Of a stretch of 64,000 bases of DNA, positions 8,203 to 17,116 are shown piece after piece. The position numbers and the translations under genes were made by a program. The stretch spans positions 3,100,001 through 3,164,000 of the forward strand of contig NZ_JAAQTL010000001.1 of assembly GCF_011742875.1 (NCBI RefSeq). Direction: 5' to 3'. Position 1 is the first letter of the stretch; every line of letters begins with the position of its first letter. The stretch is from Luteibacter yeojuensis. GTDB taxonomy: Bacteria > Pseudomonadota > Gammaproteobacteria > Xanthomonadales > Rhodanobacteraceae. Below the pieces are notes generated by a model. The model did no database searches. It saw nothing but the letters and a program-made list of their open reading frames with translations, and was not told where the DNA came from.

Positions 8203-10940
8203 TTTACCTTCAGCGCGGTCGTTCCCGTCGGCAGTTTAGTCTCGCCCGATGGCAGCGAAAGGACGATGCCGCCCGGCGGGTTTAGCGGCTGCGTCACGGT
8301 CAGCAGTGCTTCGCCATCCTTCGTTTTCAGCGTGTACCCGAACCGCCCGTAAGGCGTGCGCAGGTCGTGGATCGCGATGCCCTCGCCTTCCAGCCATGAG
8401 GGTTGCACGCCGGCGGCGACGACCAGCGCACCGTCCGCATCGCGGTCGTAGGCGAACATGTCCAGCGCCGAACGCACGTAGTCCGAGGCGATCCAGGCAT
8501 GCGGCATGTCGCCGACGAAGCGCGGCTCGCGAGGATCGCGTCCCACGACCTCCGCCCACTGGTTCCAGGCAGCCGGCCGGCGGTCGGCGAAGAAGAATGC
8601 AAGCAGTTCGTCGAGACGATCCCGCCAGCCAAGTCGGACGAAACTCGCGACCGTGCGGATCTCGTAGGGTGTGTAGTCCTTCCACGCGGTCTTGCCGTCG
8701 CGTCGTGCGACGAACGCCTGCCAGTACTTCTCGAAAGTGCGGCCGAGCAACCCGGCTGGCAGGCGCGACTGTTCGCCGCCCGGCGACAGTGCGATGGTCG
8801 TCGACGTGGCATCGAAATCGCCCAGCTCCGCGGAACCCGGGATGAAGTCGATACCCTTCGCTTTCACGGCCGCGACGATCGATGCGTGCAGGTCGGCACG
8901 GAACTGGTCGCGCGAGGCGGCGAAGCGCCGGGCATCCTCGACCTTCCCGAGTGCCTTCGCGAGTTCCACCGCGTCGTCGTAACCCTTGAGCGCCCAGAAG
9001 TCGTCCCAGTACGAATGCATCGGCTTGGCCGAATAGCCTTCGTGGCTGATCGATGCGGGCAGCAGGCCGTAGAGCGCGCGATCCGGACCGTCAAGGCGCG
9101 AAGGTTGCCGCTCGCCGGCACGCAGCTTGTCCATGTAAGCAACCGCCCTGCGCACATGCGGATAGAGCGCCTCCGCGACCGCGCGGTCGTGCGTGTAACG
9201 CCAAAGCTCCGCCACGCTGAAGACGAGTTCGCCGTGGCTGTCGTTCTCCGGCACGGGATCGGACCCGCGCGCATCGACGCAGCAGGGGACCTTGCCGTTG
9301 GAGAACTGGTGGGGCGCATACCAGCGGATGAATTCGCCGGCGACGTCCTCGTGTCCGGTGCGCAGCAGGCCTTCCAGCATCATCGCGCCGTCGCGCACCC
9401 AGGTGCGCGAGTACGAGCGGGTACCCGGCTGCAGTGCCGGGCCATCGCGCGACATGAGGATCTGGGCGATGCCGCTCTTCATGGTGTCGACGATCGGTTG
9501 CGCCTTCGCCGGCACGCTTATGTCGACGCGATCAAGCGTGTCCCGCCACGCGGCGGCGACGGCGTCGGCATGCACGGTCAACCACGTCCCGGCGTCGGCG
9601 GGCATGGCAACCTGCTCGTCCGGCTTCACCGGCACGACCACGCCGAGATCGACATGACCGTGCGCCGGCAGGTGGAGGTCGTACAGCAATCCGCCCTGTG
9701 CAAAACCCTGGTCGTCATGCAGCGACGTCGTCGAAGGACGCTCGCCCGCGTCGAGCCGTTCGCTCAGTGTCTTCGGCTGGTTGGTGCTGGCAACGAAGCG
9801 CGTGGTCCGCTGGAGGGGCACGACCTTGCGGACGCCGTTGACCGTGAGCGCGTGGCCGTCCCAGGACAGGTCGTCGATGCGGCTCGTCCCGCCCGGTGCG
9901 TTGAGGAACTGCGTGGGCGGATTGACCTGGAAAGGCCTTGCCGCGAGGACGAGCGTCACGTCGCGTGGGGCGTCGCCATCGTTGGCGACACGGTAGCTGA
10001 CCACGAGCTGCGAACGGCCAGGTTTGCCCTGTGCGAAGGCGGTCGTGGTCAGCGCGAGCGCTCCTGCTTCCCAGCGCACCGATGGCATGGGCAGGTAACG
10101 ATCGCGCAACGAAGGGACAGTCTTCACGTCCGCCCAGGTCAGCAGCCTGTCGCCGTCGATGAGGAAGGGCTCGATCGAGAAGCCGCCGCGGGATACCTCG
10201 ACGGCACCGTCTTCGGAGATCAGCGCGGAGTCGCGGCTGCCGCCGTCCACGCCGACGATCGTCCAGTAAGACTGCTCGCCCGAGAAGCCGCGCGGATACA
10301 GGCCGCGGCGCACCTGCTTCGCGCGGGATTCGAAGACGGCATTCGGCGTGGGCGGCGGCGGCGGAACGGCTTCGGGGTTCCGGGCGGCCATCCGCAGGTT
10401 GTCGAAGCAGACCTCACCCCTGTTCTGCCCACCCGGTTCCCGCGCTTCCTTGTAGATCACGAACTCCACCTCGCGCGTATGGCGAAGGGTGCGGTCCTCG
10501 ATCGGGCCCCAGGCGAACTCGACCTGCCGGCTCGTCGCCTCGATGGTCCGCCAGTGGTCGGTGGGAACGAACGACGACGTCGGGTACCACCACACGTTGT
10601 CGCCGCTGTCGTCGATGAACTTCAGCTGCAAGGTATTCGGCGGCATCTGGCCGCGCACGTCGAAGCTCAGCGCGAAACCGGGCGGAAAATCCACGGGCAG
10701 CGTCTTGCGGATCGACGCCGCGCCGGACACGCCGTTGAAGTCGTAATCGAGGCAGATGGCCTGTCCCGTCTTGCCCGGTACCGCGCGGATAGACGCCGAG
10801 ACATCGTCGGTATGGTCGGCTTTCCAGCCCACCGTGGTATCGAAGGTGTCGAGGATACCCGCATGTGCGCACGACGATACGAGTAGTGCTGCGACGCAAA
10901 GACCCCGTCGGAATGCATCTTGTGGGAGCCGCTGCAGCAT
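8196..10940 (-). CDS. Secreted six-hairpin glycosidase with N-terminal carbohydrate-binding-like domain
   Basis: The protein has 914 residues. A signal peptide (about residues 1-27, LLVSSCAHAG) is followed by a beta-rich, CBM-like region (about 28-210, FDTTVGW...CFDNLRM), a beta-sandwich region and an (alpha/alpha)6-barrel catalytic domain in the C-terminal half. The catalytic half carries SRTWVRDGAMMLEGLL, ENDSHGELVFSVAELWRY and YWDDFWALKGYDD. Acidic residues there are plausible catalysts, but I cannot assign a GH family. The start at 10940 lies five bases after the permease stop and has AAGGGG upstream. It is the last gene of the sugar-import operon, so it probably trims oligosaccharides in the periplasm. 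Both ends carry REP sequence: the first codons read a decayed half-repeat and the stop codon lies in copy 2. Confidence 0.85.
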   Translation of the reverse strand: MLQRLPQDAFRRGLCVAALLVSSCAHAGILDTFDTTVGWKADHTDDVSASIRAVPGKTGQAICLDYDFNGVSGAASIRKTLPVDFPPGFALSFDVRGQMPPNTLQLKFIDDSGDNVWWYPTSSFVPTDHWRTIEATSRQVEFAWGPIEDRTLRHTREVEFVIYKEAREPGGQNRGEVCFDNLRMAARNPEAVPPPPPTPNAVFESRAKQVRRGLYPRGFSGEQSYWTIVGVDGGSRDSALISEDGAVEVSRGGFSIEPFLIDGDRLLTWADVKTVPSLRDRYLPMPSVRWEAGALALTTTAFAQGKPGRSQLVVSYRVANDGDAPRDVTLVLAARPFQVNPPTQFLNAPGGTSRIDDLSWDGHALTVNGVRKVVPLQRTTRFVASTNQPKTLSERLDAGERPSTTSLHDDQGFAQGGLLYDLHLPAHGHVDLGVVVPVKPDEQVAMPADAGTWLTVHADAVAAAWRDTLDRVDISVPAKAQPIVDTMKSGIAQILMSRDGPALQPGTRSYSRTWVRDGAMMLEGLLRTGHEDVAGEFIRWYAPHQFSNGKVPCCVDARGSDPVPENDSHGELVFSVAELWRYTHDRAVAEALYPHVRRAVAYMDKLRAGERQPSRLDGPDRALYGLLPASISHEGYSAKPMHSYWDDFWALKGYDDAVELAKALGKVEDARRFAASRDQFRADLHASIVAAVKAKGIDFIPGSAELGDFDATSTTIALSPGGEQSRLPAGLLGRTFEKYWQAFVARRDGKTAWKDYTPYEIRTVASFVRLGWRDRLDELLAFFFADRRPAAWNQWAEVVGRDPREPRFVGDMPHAWIASDYVRSALDMFAYDRDADGALVVAAGVQPSWLEGEGIAIHDLRTPYGRFGYTLKTKDGEALLTVTQPLNPPGGIVLSLPSGETKLPTGTTALKVNL

Positions 10941-10945
10941 CGTGC

Positions 10946-11767
10946 TCACCCCTTCACGCTGCCCAGAAGCAACCCTTCGAGGTAATACCGCTGCAAGGCG
11001 AGGAACAGCACCAGCACCGGCAGGATGGTGACGACCGAGCCGGCCATCATCAGTTCGCTGTCCTGCACGTGCTCGCGCGACAGCGAGGCCAAGGCGATAG
11101 GCAACGTGTAATGCTCCTGGCCGGTCAGCGCGATCAACGGCCACATGAAATCGTTCCAGGCGGCAAGGAAGGTGAAGATGGCCAGGGTCACCATGATCGG
11201 CTTCAACAACGGCATCACGATGGTGGCGAAGATGCGGAACTCGCCGGCGCCGTCGATGCGCGCGGCCTCCATCAGGTCGTCCGGAATACCGCTGGCATAC
11301 TGGCGCACGAGGAAGATGCCGAAGATCGTCGCGAGCGCCGGCACGATGACCGCGCCGTACGTGTTCACCAGGCCCATGTACTTCAGCAGCAGGAACAGCG
11401 GCAGCATCGCCACCTGCGCCGGGATCACCAGCGCGCCGAGCAGCATCTGGAAGATCCGCTGCCTGCCCTTGAACTCCAGCTTCGCGAAGGCATACCCCGC
11501 CATCAGGTTGAAGGCCAGCGAGATCAGCGTGATCGACGTGGAGATCAGCAGGCTGTTGAACAGGTAGCGGCCCATGCCAGCGTTCATGAACAGCTGGCGA
11601 TAGTTGGCCAGCGTGGCGCCGGTGGGCAGCACGGGCGGAGGTAGCGAGCTGGCCTGCCCCTGCGGCATGAACGACACCGACACCATGTACAGCAGCGGCG
11701 CGATGGCGATGATCGCGCCCCCGGTCAGCAGGCCGTTGATGAGGGCTTTCGCCATGCGCGGGCTCAT
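10946..11767 (-). CDS. Carbohydrate ABC transporter permease (MalG/CUT1 type)
   Basis: The protein has 273 residues and about six membrane segments. The cytoplasmic EAA loop (EAARIDGAGEFRIFATIVMPLLKP) contacts the ATPase. It pairs with the upstream permease, whose stop overlaps this ATG by four bases. The family is CUT1, which imports di- and oligosaccharides. No ATP-binding gene is present in this cluster, so a shared MsmK/UgpC-type ATPase elsewhere is likely. Confidence 0.92.
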   Translation of the reverse strand: MSPRMAKALINGLLTGGAIIAIAPLLYMVSVSFMPQGQASSLPPPVLPTGATLANYRQLFMNAGMGRYLFNSLLISTSITLISLAFNLMAGYAFAKLEFKGRQRIFQMLLGALVIPAQVAMLPLFLLLKYMGLVNTYGAVIVPALATIFGIFLVRQYASGIPDDLMEAARIDGAGEFRIFATIVMPLLKPIMVTLAIFTFLAAWNDFMWPLIALTGQEHYTLPIALASLSREHVQDSELMMAGSVVTILPVLVLFLALQRYYLEGLLLGSVKG

Positions 11768-12642
11768 GCCGGGGCTCCCTGCTTCGACAGCCGGAGCATC
11801 GATGCGGTCACGATGAACATGATGACGAAGAGAATGAAGGCCACGGCCGAAGCCGAGCCGAGGTTCCACCACTTGAAGCCTTCCTCGTACATCAGGTAAA
11901 GCACCGACGTGGTGCTCTGCAGCGGTCCGCCCTCGGTCATCACGTAGGGCTCGGCGAACAGCTGGAAGTAACCCGATACCGTGAGGATGCTCACCATCAC
12001 CATCGTGGGCTTCAGCATCGGCAAGGTGATGTGGCGGAACTGCGCGATGGCCGAGGCCCCGTCGATACGCGCGGCTTCGTAGAGGTCGCCGGGAATCGCC
12101 TGCAGGCCGGCCATGAATATGATCATGTTGTAGCCGAAGTTCTTCCACACGGCGAAGAGGATGATGGTAGGCATGGCCCAGTGCGGATCACCGAGCCAGT
12201 CGACCGTGGGAATGCCCACGGCGTCGAACACGTAGTTGACCAGGCCGTACTTGGTATTGAAGAGGTAACGCCAGATCACCGCCACCGCGACCACGGTGGT
12301 CACCACCGGTGCAAACAGGGCCGTGCGGAAGAAGGCCTTGCACCGCGCCAGCGGCGAGTTGAGCAGCATGGCGGCGCCGAGCGAGGCGATCATCGACAGC
12401 GGCACGCCCACCACCACGAAGTAGACGGTATGGCCGAGTGCCGACCAGAACAGCGGTCGTTGCAGCAGCGCCCAGTAGTTCTGCAGGGCGACGAAGCGCA
12501 GGTTGCGGATATCCGCCAGCGCATACAGGTCGTAATCGGTGAGCGAGAGGACCAGCGCCGCCACGACGGGCAGCAGGAAGAACAGCCCGAGGACGATCAG
12601 CGCGGGGATGATGAACCACCAGGCGGCGCGGGATGTGTTCAT
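11764..12642 (-). CDS. Carbohydrate ABC transporter permease (MalF/CUT1 type)
   Basis: The protein has 292 residues and about six membrane segments. The EAA motif reads EAARIDGASAIAQFRHITLPMLKP. The N-terminus MNTSRAAWWFIIPALIVLGLFF is typical of MalF/UgpA-like permeases. The ATG at 12642 overlaps the binding-protein stop and the stop overlaps the next permease start, both as ATGA. The two permeases and the binding protein are therefore translated as a coupled unit. Substrate inferred from context: a glucan oligosaccharide. Confidence 0.92.
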   Translation of the reverse strand: MNTSRAAWWFIIPALIVLGLFFLLPVVAALVLSLTDYDLYALADIRNLRFVALQNYWALLQRPLFWSALGHTVYFVVVGVPLSMIASLGAAMLLNSPLARCKAFFRTALFAPVVTTVVAVAVIWRYLFNTKYGLVNYVFDAVGIPTVDWLGDPHWAMPTIILFAVWKNFGYNMIIFMAGLQAIPGDLYEAARIDGASAIAQFRHITLPMLKPTMVMVSILTVSGYFQLFAEPYVMTEGGPLQSTTSVLYLMYEEGFKWWNLGSASAVAFILFVIMFIVTASMLRLSKQGAPA

Positions 12643-13928
12643 GGCGATGCCTTGTGGCCGTGGTCCAGCATCCAGCGGCGCTTCTCGAGAAGACGATCGG
12701 CGCGGCGGTCGATCTCCGCCGCGGCCTGGTCGATGGTGAGGTCGCCATGTGCCGCCTGGGCGGCCACCAGCTGCATCTCGGTGACGATACGCTCCCATTC
12801 GGCAACGGGCGGCGTGGGCTTCACGCGTTCCAGCTGTTCGCGGAAAGCGATGGCCTTGTCGTCGTCCTTCAGCGCCGGCGCGTTCCATGACGAGCGCCGT
12901 GGCGGCATGTCCCCGAGGATCTGGTAGAAGCGGTCCTGGATGGCCGGGCGCGAGAGGAACTCGATCAACGCCCAGGCATCGTCCTTGTGCTTCGACCTGC
13001 GATAGATCACCAGGCTGGAGCCGCCCGCGTTCGACGCCCCCGGTCCGTCCGGACCCGGCAACGGTGTCGTGCCCCAATCGGCCTGCTGCTCCGGCGGAAG
13101 ACGCTTGCGGAACTCGCCGATGTTCCAGGGACCGGACAGATAGAACGTGAAGAAGCCCTGGCCGAAGGCGGCCCAGGGATTGCCGATGCCGACATTGGTC
13201 ATCATCGGTGCCTGCCGCTCCTTGAAGATGGAAACGTAGAACGCCAGCGCCTTCTTGAACCCCGCGCTGCGGAAGTTGCCGTAACGGTTGCCGTCGCGCA
13301 GCAGGGGTTCGTCCTGCTGCAGGCCGAGCGCGAGCAACTGCTCGAACTCGTTGGTGGGCAACAGCGCGCCGTAGGTCTTGCCGGGCGGCTGCGAGAGCTT
13401 CGCCATCATCGCCTGCCATTCCGCCCAGTCGCGCGGCGGGTGGTCGTACCCCGCCTTGGCGAGCAGATCCTTGCGATAGAAGAGCAGGCGCGTGTCGACG
13501 TACCAGGGCACGCCATAGAGCACGCCGTCGATGACGTTGGTGGACCAGATGGCGGGGAAGTAGTCGGCCTTGTCCACCGTCTTCGAGGCAGCGACGCGCG
13601 CATCGAGCGGTTCGAGCGCGCCCAGGGCCACCATTTCAGGAATCCACGTATTGCCGAGCTGGGTGATGTCCGGCGTGGAATCCCCCGCATAGGCGGTGAG
13701 CAGCTTCTGGTGCGCCGCCGTCAACGGAAGCTGCTGCACGGCGACGTGCAGGCCGGGGTGTTCGCGCTCGAACTCCGGCAGCAGCTTCGCCACTGCCTCA
13801 CCCTCGCGCCCGATCGTCCAGAACTGCAGCGTCCGCGTACCCTCTTCCTGTTTCGCGCAGCCGGCCAGCCCCGCACAGGCCAGGGCCAGTGCGAGCGTCG
13901 TGTGGAGGACGCGGGCGCCGCGCTTCAC
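12639..13928 (-). CDS. Sugar ABC transporter substrate-binding lipoprotein
   Basis: The protein has about 429 residues. The lipoprotein signal ends in CAGLAGC and the mature part has the extracellular solute-binding protein family 1 pattern (TLQFWTIGREGEAVAKLLPEFE, then DITQLGNTWIPEM and GVPWYVDTRLLFYRKD). There is no ATG. The start is one of two consecutive GTG codons (13931 or 13928) inside the last codons and stop of the glucanase gene, which implies translational coupling. It binds the oligosaccharide in the periplasm and delivers it to the two permeases downstream. Confidence 0.9.
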   Translation of the reverse strand: MKRGARVLHTTLALALACAGLAGCAKQEEGTRTLQFWTIGREGEAVAKLLPEFEREHPGLHVAVQQLPLTAAHQKLLTAYAGDSTPDITQLGNTWIPEMVALGALEPLDARVAASKTVDKADYFPAIWSTNVIDGVLYGVPWYVDTRLLFYRKDLLAKAGYDHPPRDWAEWQAMMAKLSQPPGKTYGALLPTNEFEQLLALGLQQDEPLLRDGNRYGNFRSAGFKKALAFYVSIFKERQAPMMTNVGIGNPWAAFGQGFFTFYLSGPWNIGEFRKRLPPEQQADWGTTPLPGPDGPGASNAGGSSLVIYRRSKHKDDAWALIEFLSRPAIQDRFYQILGDMPPRRSSWNAPALKDDDKAIAFREQLERVKPTPPVAEWERIVTEMQLVAAQAAHGDLTIDQAAAEIDRRADRLLEKRRWMLDHGHKASP

Positions 13929-15406
13929 CACAGATTGGCGGCCGTGTCGTCGTCGAGCCAGCCGCCGGTGAAGCCGGCGCGCTCGAGGCCCTTGCGGATG
14001 TACGGATTCTTCTTCATCACGCTCCAGACGAACCCGCTGCGGTAGTTCTCGATCATCAGGACGATCGGGCCCTGGTCGATACCGAGATGCACGGTGTCGG
14101 CCCAGCCGAAGCCCGGCACGAGGCGGCCGGTGCGCAGGTCGGTGCGCGTATCGAAGCTGAGGTTGAAGGCGTCGACGAAGCCATACTTCGTATAGATGTA
14201 CTGGCCGTACTTCTTCTTCATCTCCTCCAGCGCCGGAATGACGATGTCCGGCGCGAAGGCGATCGAGCCGCCGGCGGCCGTCGGCACGATAGTGCCGTCG
14301 TCGGAAATGTAGTCGCGCCCCGCGCCGCGCGCGGTATACCCGTAGAACGTGCGTTCTTTGTCGCCCTGCTTCACGATCAGGCCGCCCGGGCCGTTGCTTG
14401 CCGTCAGGCCCCAGACGTTCTTGCCATAACCCTTCCAGCCGCCGGGATTGGCGACGGCATAGGCCTGCTGCGCATACGTGGCGCGGCGGCTGTTCTCGAA
14501 ATAATCGAGGTCGTGCGAGCGGTTCCAGTCGTCGCGGATGCCGCGGAAGTCGACCCACGTATGGCTGTACTGGTGTCCGAACAGCGGCGCGAAGTTGAGG
14601 AAGGTCTGGCCGTGGAATTCGCCCCAGGTCTTGTCGTACGTCTTCGTCCAGGCCGGCCAGGCGTCATTGCCCACGGCATGCGTGGGCGAGCCGAGGGCGA
14701 GAATATAGACGAGCATGCCCTCGTTATAACCGGCCCAGTCGTGCGGAATGAACTTGCCGCCCGGTGTCCAACCCATGCTGACGAGCGGCTTGTGGTTCTG
14801 CGCCCAGGTCCAGTCCACGCGACGGTAGATCTCGTCGGCCAGTTCGCGTATTTGCTTTTCCTTCGCATCGTCACGGTCGTAATAGCTCTGAGCGAACAGT
14901 ACGCCGCCGAGCATCAGCGTGGTGTCGACGGTGGACAGCTCCACCCAGCGGTCGTGCCGCTTGCCGCTTTGCATGTTGAGGAAGTGGTAGAAGAAGCCCT
15001 TGTAGCCGGTGGCATCGTCCTCGGAGTCGTTCTGCGGCGCATCGCGGAAGAAGCGCAAGGTGGCGAGCGTGCGGTCCACCGCCTGCTCGCGCGTGATGTA
15101 GCCGCGCTCCACGCCGACGCCGTAAGCCGTCAGGCCGAAGCCGACCGAGGCGATGGAAGCGAAAGAGTCGGTCGGGTAATGGTCGGGCACGAGGCCATTG
15201 GCCGGATTGCCGCTGTCCCAGAACCATTGGAAGGTGCGCTTTTCCAGGTCCGCGATCATCGGCGGCACGGGATGCACGTCGCGAACGCGGGAGGTGGTCG
15301 CAGGCTTCGCCTTTGCCGGTTCCTTCTGGGCCATGGCCATGGGAGCGGCGCAGGCGAGGACGAGGCCGAGGAAGAGGGAAAGGCGCTTGATCGTCTTGGC
15401 TTGCAT
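13925..15406 (-). CDS. GH144-type glucanase (glucoamylase-like family)
   Basis: The protein has 493 residues, with a signal peptide of about 26 residues ending AMAQ. The rest fits the Glycoamylase/PF10091 (alpha/alpha)6 fold: TFQWFWDSGNPANGLVPDH, SFASIASVGFGLTAYGVGVERGY, the middle LSTVDTTLMLGG and the C-terminal NVWGLTASNGPGG. Characterised members (GH144) are endo-beta-1,2-glucanases or sophorohydrolases; others act on different beta-glucans, so beta-1,2-glucan is the best but unproven guess. A palindromic LacI-type operator lies 19 bases upstream of the ATG. The next gene starts inside its stop codon. Confidence 0.87.
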   Translation of the reverse strand: MQAKTIKRLSLFLGLVLACAAPMAMAQKEPAKAKPATTSRVRDVHPVPPMIADLEKRTFQWFWDSGNPANGLVPDHYPTDSFASIASVGFGLTAYGVGVERGYITREQAVDRTLATLRFFRDAPQNDSEDDATGYKGFFYHFLNMQSGKRHDRWVELSTVDTTLMLGGVLFAQSYYDRDDAKEKQIRELADEIYRRVDWTWAQNHKPLVSMGWTPGGKFIPHDWAGYNEGMLVYILALGSPTHAVGNDAWPAWTKTYDKTWGEFHGQTFLNFAPLFGHQYSHTWVDFRGIRDDWNRSHDLDYFENSRRATYAQQAYAVANPGGWKGYGKNVWGLTASNGPGGLIVKQGDKERTFYGYTARGAGRDYISDDGTIVPTAAGGSIAFAPDIVIPALEEMKKKYGQYIYTKYGFVDAFNLSFDTRTDLRTGRLVPGFGWADTVHLGIDQGPIVLMIENYRSGFVWSVMKKNPYIRKGLERAGFTGGWLDDDTAANLW

Positions 15407-15424
15407 ACAACGGAATCCTGGTTG

Positions 15425-15438
15425 CGTAAACGTTTACG
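15425..15438. promoter_or_regulatory. LacI-family operator upstream of the glucanase gene
   Basis: CGTAAACGTTTACG is a perfect 14-base palindrome with the central CG typical of LacI/GalR operators. It lies 19 bases upstream of the glucanase start, so the local LacI regulator probably controls the glucanase, ABC importer and glycosidase from here. Confidence 0.75.
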
Positions 15439-15453
15439 TCGCGAGGCCGGATA

Positions 15454-15471
15454 AAGGCCCCGGAGGGCCTT
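15454..15471 (-). terminator. Hairpin after the halogenase-like gene
   Basis: AAGGCCC-CGGA-GGGCCTT forms a 7-pair stem with a 4-base loop. It lies between the halogenase-like gene and the glucanase operator. In minus-strand sense it is followed by TATCC, so it is a modest intrinsic terminator candidate separating two transcription units. Confidence 0.4.
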
Positions 15472-15525
15472 GGTCGCGTCTGGAACCATACGGGCCGGAC
15501 CGCCGCGTGGCAATTGTCGCGCTCA

Positions 15526-17046
15526 TCAGGCGGCCACCGCCGGGGCGCGGCATTCGCGATCGATGAACTGCTGGTGGGTGGGCATGAGATCCACGTTCTT
15601 CGACACGATGTCGCGTACGCTGGCAAGGAACCTTGGCAGGTCCTCCTCGGGCATCTGGTCCACCAGGGGGTCGTAGCCGCTGGGCATGATGCCCTGGCCG
15701 ATCATCACCTGGACCCAGCTCACCACGCCGAACATCTCGTCGGCGTCCCGGAAAAAGCGGCCGCTGTGGCGGAACAGGTCGATGTAGCGCTGCAGCGAGT
15801 CCGGAATCGACATCGTCCGGCAATCGTTCCAGAACGGCGAATCGTCGCGCGCGGTGGCCTTGTAGTGGAGCACCAGGAAGTCGCGGATACGCTCGGCCTC
15901 GAAACGGGTCTGCGCGTTGTAGCGGTCGACAAGCACCGGATCCATTTGCCCGTTCGCCGGGAACAGCTGGAGCAGCCGCGAGATGCCCATCTGGATCATG
16001 TGGATGCTGGTGGACTCAAGCGGTTCCATGAAGCCGCTGGCGAGTCCCAGCGATACCACGTTACGGTTCCAGGCCTTCTTGCGTATGCCGGTGACGAACC
16101 GCAGCGGCCGTGGATCGGCCAATGCCCTGCCGTCGAGGTTGGCCAACAGTTTCGCCGTGGCTTCGTCGTCGTCGATGTGGCTGCTGGAATAGACATAGCC
16201 ATTGCCGGTGCGATGCTGGAGCGGAATGCGCCATTGCCAGCCCGACTCGCGTGCGGTGGAGCGCGTGTACGGCGTTGGCGTGTCCACCCGTTCGCACGGT
16301 ACGGCCAAGGCACGGTCGCAGGGCAGCCAATGGCCCCATTCCTCGTAACCGGTCTTCAGCGCGTCCTCGATCAGCAGCCCGCGAAAGCCCGTGCAGTCGA
16401 TGAAGAGGTCGCCTTCCACGCGTTCGCCGTCGGCAAGCACCACGGCAGCGACATGGCCGGATTCGGGATGCAGCTCGACATGCCGCACCTTGCCTTCGGT
16501 GCGGTGGACACCGCGTGCCTCGCCATAGGCACGGAGGAAGCGAGCGTAAAGCGCGGCATCGAAATGATAGGCGTAGCCAATGCCGCCGAGCGGGCTGTTC
16601 GTGGGGACATCCGTGGGCGCGGGCATGAACTTGCCGCGCGTGGCAGCCACCGTGTTCACCGAATAATCGAGCAGGTCGGCGGCGTGGCCCGCCAGCCGTC
16701 CCTTGATCCAGTACTGGTGGAATGGCGTCAGGCCCACGTCGTGCCCCATCACCCCGAAACCGTGGATATATGCGGAGCCGAGCCTGCCCCAGTCGCGGAA
16801 CTGGATGCCGAGCTTGAACGTTCCCTGGGTCCTGGCGACGAACTCGGCCTCGTTGAGTCCGAGCAGATTGTTGAACAGCTTGATGTGCGGGACCGTGGCC
16901 TCGCCCACGCCGACGATGCCGATCTCGTCGGATTCGACCAGCCGGACGGTGACCTGCCTGCCGAGGACGCGGGCCAGCGCGGAAGCGGCCATCCAACCGG
17001 CGGTTCCTCCGCCGACGACAACGATATGGGTGATGCCGTAGCTCAT
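15526..17046 (-). CDS. Flavin-dependent tryptophan-halogenase-like protein
   Basis: The protein has 506 residues. The N-terminal FAD-binding motif is VVVGGGTAGW (about 9-18). The halogenase motif WQWRIP lies at 270-275, the lysine equivalent to the catalytic PrnA lysine at Lys78 (TFKLGI), and the acidic EPLESTS motif at 341-347. So the features needed to form and hold HOX/chloramine are kept. Known enzymes halogenate tryptophan or free indoles. Many Xanthomonadales and Caulobacter relatives sit beside TonB receptors in carbohydrate loci, and their true substrate is unknown. No flavin reductase is adjacent. The start at 17046 leaves a 70-base gap after the receptor gene, and that gap holds a strong hairpin. 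Confidence 0.88.
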   Translation of the reverse strand: MSYGITHIVVVGGGTAGWMAASALARVLGRQVTVRLVESDEIGIVGVGEATVPHIKLFNNLLGLNEAEFVARTQGTFKLGIQFRDWGRLGSAYIHGFGVMGHDVGLTPFHQYWIKGRLAGHAADLLDYSVNTVAATRGKFMPAPTDVPTNSPLGGIGYAYHFDAALYARFLRAYGEARGVHRTEGKVRHVELHPESGHVAAVVLADGERVEGDLFIDCTGFRGLLIEDALKTGYEEWGHWLPCDRALAVPCERVDTPTPYTRSTARESGWQWRIPLQHRTGNGYVYSSSHIDDDEATAKLLANLDGRALADPRPLRFVTGIRKKAWNRNVVSLGLASGFMEPLESTSIHMIQMGISRLLQLFPANGQMDPVLVDRYNAQTRFEAERIRDFLVLHYKATARDDSPFWNDCRTMSIPDSLQRYIDLFRHSGRFFRDADEMFGVVSWVQVMIGQGIMPSGYDPLVDQMPEEDLPRFLASVRDIVSKNVDLMPTHQQFIDRECRAPAVAA

Positions 17047-17075
17047 GGTCGTCGCACGCTGGCGGAAAGAGAGGT

Positions 17076-17106
17076 GGCGCAACCGGCCATGCAAGCCGGT
17101 TGCGCC
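17076..17106 (-). terminator. Strong hairpin between the TonB receptor and halogenase-like genes
   Basis: GGCGCAACCGGC and its exact inverted copy form a 12-pair stem around a 7-base loop, ten bases after the receptor stop. In minus-strand sense it is followed by ACCTCTCTTT. It probably attenuates or processes the transcript so that receptor mRNA exceeds the downstream genes. Confidence 0.6.
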
Positions 17107-17116
17107 GGGGGAGCGC

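Noticed and set aside
8403..10886. An 827-residue open frame on the plus strand
   Set aside because: It is antisense to the six-hairpin glycosidase and shows no domain pattern or ribosome binding site.
15526..17046. Halogenase as part of an antibiotic gene cluster
   Set aside because: No PKS, NRPS, prenyltransferase or self-resistance gene is nearby; all neighbours are carbohydrate uptake genes.
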